This document shows positions 61,399 through 64,000 of a DNA stretch of 64,000 nt, piece by piece. The stretch's first letter is position 1. The number at the start of each line of letters is the position of its first letter. Below the pieces are notes generated by a model. That model ran no database searches and was not told where the DNA came from. It was given only the letters and a program-made list of their open reading frames with translations. Source of the DNA: Diplonema papillatum (taxonomy: Eukaryota; Euglenozoa; Diplonemea; Diplonemida; Diplonemidae); NCBI GenBank assembly GCA_030068145.1, contig JAPJBO010000336.1, forward strand, positions 1 through 64,000. Reading direction: 5' to 3'. Made by a program: the position numbers and the translations under genes.

Positions 61399-63820
61399 AT
61401 GAAGATTGACGTTACTTTCGTGAAGCCGTGTGGAATGCGCCATGAAGGTTTTCTCGTCGAGAATGCTGACTGGAACGCTATCGTAGGACTTGCGAAGTCG
61501 GTTGGCTACGCGCTTGCTGGGACATATGTGCGCCTCGCTACCGGCCCCCCTTCAACAGTTTGTCTGGCCGACTGTCCTGTTGTTCTCAGAGAGGACTTGT
61601 GGAAGCTCAGTTGCGGCCATTGCGTGCTTGTACCAGTCCTCGACAAGAATCGCGCTGTGGTGACGGACGGCGGAGGCCTGGCCGACGGAGAACTGCGAGG
61701 TATCGTAGACAGCCTGATGGCGGAAGATGTCAAGATCCGACGCATACCCCGGGTACTCCTCATTATCCAGCGAGTAAAAGTGAGTCGTTTCAGGGTTGAG
61801 CGAGCATGGCAGAGCAACCTGGTTGCGCGTGATATCTCGTTTTTGTGTGCCATCGAAGACAAGGATGTCGCCTTGCAGCACGATAGCACACCTGTTAACG
61901 AGAATTGGCATGCAATCCACTTGACAGCAACTTGGATGCAAGGAACATCACAAAGGCACCATTTCCTGAAGGCGTGCCTTTCAACCGTGCACGATGGCAG
62001 CATGGTGGAAGACGCAGTGACAGAAATCTGTTGCTACTTCTCGTCTCTCACGCAAGAACTTCGAGGGCTTGGCGTTCTCGGCCCTGATGCCTTTTTCGAG
62101 CAAGACCGCTTCTGCTGTATGTTTACGGACCGCGGAGCAGGTGTGGGGGGCCTCAAACAACCCCGGGTATACGAACCAGTGCACAGGTTGCATCGGACGA
62201 TGAGCAGGGTTGTGACCGAGCTCAAGATTGGGAAGGAGATGACGTTCCTGTGTGCAGCAGCGAACGACGTGGCATCTTCACCTGCATTTGCTGTATGGCT
62301 GCGGGAACAGGGCGGCCCGGAGTTGAAAGGTGTGTTGTGGCAGAGGGCGACGACAGGGAGATTCGGAACGTCCTGGGCAGCCGCGTGGTCTCTATCATGC
62401 ACCGTTGGTCAGAAGACCCTATTGGGATGGTACTTGGACTTCCTCGGCAGCTTTGATGAAACGACAGAGTATTCGAAAAAAAAGAAGAATATCGTCATGT
62501 ACCTGACTCCTCGTGGTACCCAGGAGCGCTTCCGTCGAATAGGTTTAGCATTTGAGATCATTGCATATCCGGCGTTGAGGCGAATCTGGCAGTACGCTGG
62601 GGAAGAAGTACTCGACGACGACTTTACTGCCGGCTTTGCCAGCGATTTGATGGCTACCCTGGGTCTCTATTTCACAAAAATTCGAACTGGAAAGGACATT
62701 TTCGGGAATCCGCTGTGGATGGAAAAAGCGAGACGAGGTGTGACATTTCCTACGAAGGCCCCGGAAGTAAAGTTTGTGTGCCAGCGGAACTCCGTTCAGC
62801 AGTTCATTCGGCGTATGAAAGCCCACTTAGACGCGGCTGGCTCAGCGTTAGATCGCCCGGTGTATCGGATATTATCTATCCACACATGGACAGTCACACC
62901 TTTCGCCGCAAAAGCTGGCTTCACATACACAGGATCACCTGCCGCTACAGCAGCCAGCTATTGCGAGCTATTACGGAGGTCCCGGCGTGCAGATGCCAAC
63001 CATTAAACCCATAGACGAGGCAACAGATTCAGCTTTCCTGTCTTCTGTTGCCCACAGGTTTGCCTGCGGCATTGTTGCAGAGCTGACCATGTACAGCAAG
63101 GCAACAGCGGATACCCCAAGACCCGTAAAGCTAGGACCGAGTCTCATAGAGGGCACCGTTGGATCCATGAAACGTCACCTGCAACAGCAGACAAACACGC
63201 GCATCCGCGATGAATGCATCAGGGCAAAGCTATCGAGCACCAACGCTCACCTGAGCATTCACCAGCCCTACCCAAAGACAATTCAGCAATATGCTGCGCA
63301 AAGGATAGAAACTATCCAGGCGAGGAAAGACCGATGCGGTTTGCTGAAGTTGACCCACTACAAGGCGAAGCAAGTTTCTCATGACGACAGGAAAAAGTGG
63401 CAGGCAGAACGCAATGACTTCATCAAAAGGATTCCTTGGCGATTCGATGCAGACAGTCATTGGCGAAAGGATGCGCTTGTGCAGCAAGCTGAACGGCGAG
63501 GTATCAAGTCCTGCCAAAACTGGAGCAAAGACAAGCTTGTGTCTGCATGTCAGGAAGCTGATGAGAAGTTGCTTCTTGACGAGCTAAAACAGCACGCCCT
63601 TGCCCGAAGCATGCGATTCCGGGCTAATGTTGTTGCTGGCAAGTTGCTCCATGACCTGGAACAGAAGGATGCAAAAACCGAAGAACCCGAGGCTTTGCCG
63701 CGTCCGAGGTCTCCCTCCCGGCAGCGAAAGAAGCAACCCCAAGAAGACGAGCCCCCCCTGAAAAAGGTGCGCTTCGAGACAGCTAATAGCGAGGATAGTG
63801 AAAGCAGCGAGGAGATGTAG
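61399..63820 (+). pseudogene. Unknown SAP-like protein gene, interrupted by a 115-bp insert
   Basis: The first frame is open from at least 61345 and has its first ATG at 61399. It runs to 62842, is displaced by a 115-bp insert and continues one frame over from 62958 to 63820. TTGTTGCAG just before 61351 could be a splice acceptor, so the true start may be in an upstream exon. The N-terminal 480 residues have no motif I know (LVPVLDKNRAVVTDGGGLAD; MTFLCAAANDVASSPAFAVWL). The second part has a SAP-like segment, DALVQQAERRGIKSCQNWSK (about 63467-63526), and a tail rich in Pro/Arg and acids (PRPRSPSRQRKK; SEDSESSEEM), which suggests a nuclear DNA- or RNA-associated protein. As it stands the insert adds about 50 foreign residues and a stop. 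Confidence 0.6.
62843..62957 (-). mobile_element. 115-bp antisense fragment of the array retroelement
   Basis: The segment is the reverse complement of 2909-3023 (and 5811-5925), with no difference seen. It covers the RT stretch from AVAAGDPVYVKP to the WIDN box. GCTGGCT (62836) and AGCCAGC (62952) form an inverted heptamer at its edges. The length is one more than a multiple of three, which is just what separates the two frames around it. Confidence 0.92.
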
Positions 63821-63960
63821 CGCAGAAACGTCACAGGTTTGCAGACTGGGTTATTTCATCAAGATGTTGGAACCGTTTGACCGTCGAGATCCCACAAATT
63901 TCGCTTTCCAATTTCCGGAGGACGTGTGCCGTCTTGTTTTTTGGTCGTTTTATTTTGTTT
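63821..63960. other. Short intergenic stretch
   Basis: Between the stop of the plus-strand gene and a possible minus-strand stop codon; T-rich near 63930-63960. Confidence 0.4.
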
Positions 63961-64000
63961 TTACGCAGTGTCTTCTTCTTCATCCTCTTGGCTTTCCGAC
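63961..64000 (-). CDS. Possible 3' end of a minus-strand gene
   Basis: The minus strand reads SESQEDEEEDTA and a stop (TAA at 63963-63961). An acidic C-terminus of this type is common in nuclear proteins. With only 12 codons inside the window this is a suggestion. Confidence 0.25.
   Translation of the reverse strand, partial: SESQEDEEEDTA

Noticed and set aside
61345..63006. Treating this 553-codon frame as a complete protein
   Set aside because: Its first codon is TTG and its last 50 residues come from the antisense retroelement insert.

Overview
The window is nuclear DNA from a eukaryote, most likely a unicellular or algal one. It carries a eukaryote-type CTP synthase, an MMT-like cation-diffusion transporter with a presequence-like N-terminus and a probable mitochondrial ribosomal protein uS9 gene split by short GT...AG introns. 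It has no operons or Shine-Dalgarno signals. Introns are few: the CTP synthase and the transporter are single exons, while the uS9 and aldo-keto reductase genes show GTATGC donors. The species cannot be fixed from the sequence. An intron-poor alga such as a red alga would fit, but this is inference. Many open frames in the region start at GTG or TTG, and starts given here were moved to the first plausible ATG.

The left part (1-22 kb) is repeat-dominated. Positions 874-8698 are a 2,902-bp tandem array (2.7 units, almost identical), preceded by an 873-bp inverted copy of its own interior. The array carries the C-terminal half of a DIRS/VIPER-like reverse transcriptase plus an intact-looking RNase H; the N-terminal RT half lies in the last copy (8674-9488). 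Next come a segmental duplication that contains an empty and a filled site for a 214-bp TA-inserting MITE (9.7-11.4 kb), a 1.7-kb array of an 11-bp repeat, fragments of unknown zinc-finger genes (14-17.6 kb), a hairpin and telomere-like satellite block (18.1-19.7 kb) and a decayed second RT/RNase H element on the minus strand (20.5-22.4 kb).

The middle part (23-38 kb) holds the candidate uS9 gene with a TIR-bounded, tRNA-like-containing element in one intron; a complete non-LTR retrotransposon ORF (28.8-33.7 kb) with an N-terminal 2A translational-skipping motif, AP endonuclease, reverse transcriptase and a Cys/His-rich tail; and a minus-strand tyrosine recombinase relic between 232-bp direct repeats (34.3-35.9 kb), inserted in a dispersed repeat.

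The right part (38-55 kb) is gene-like and all on the plus strand: an ankyrin-like protein, the CDF transporter, CTP synthase, a six-helix membrane protein and an aldo-keto reductase whose exon ends at a splice donor. From 55 to 60 kb there is again satellite and MITE sequence around an AT-hook ORF. At 60-64 kb lie two unknown nuclear-type genes, one broken by a 115-bp antisense fragment identical to the retroelement of the left-hand array; taking the fragment out restores the reading frame.
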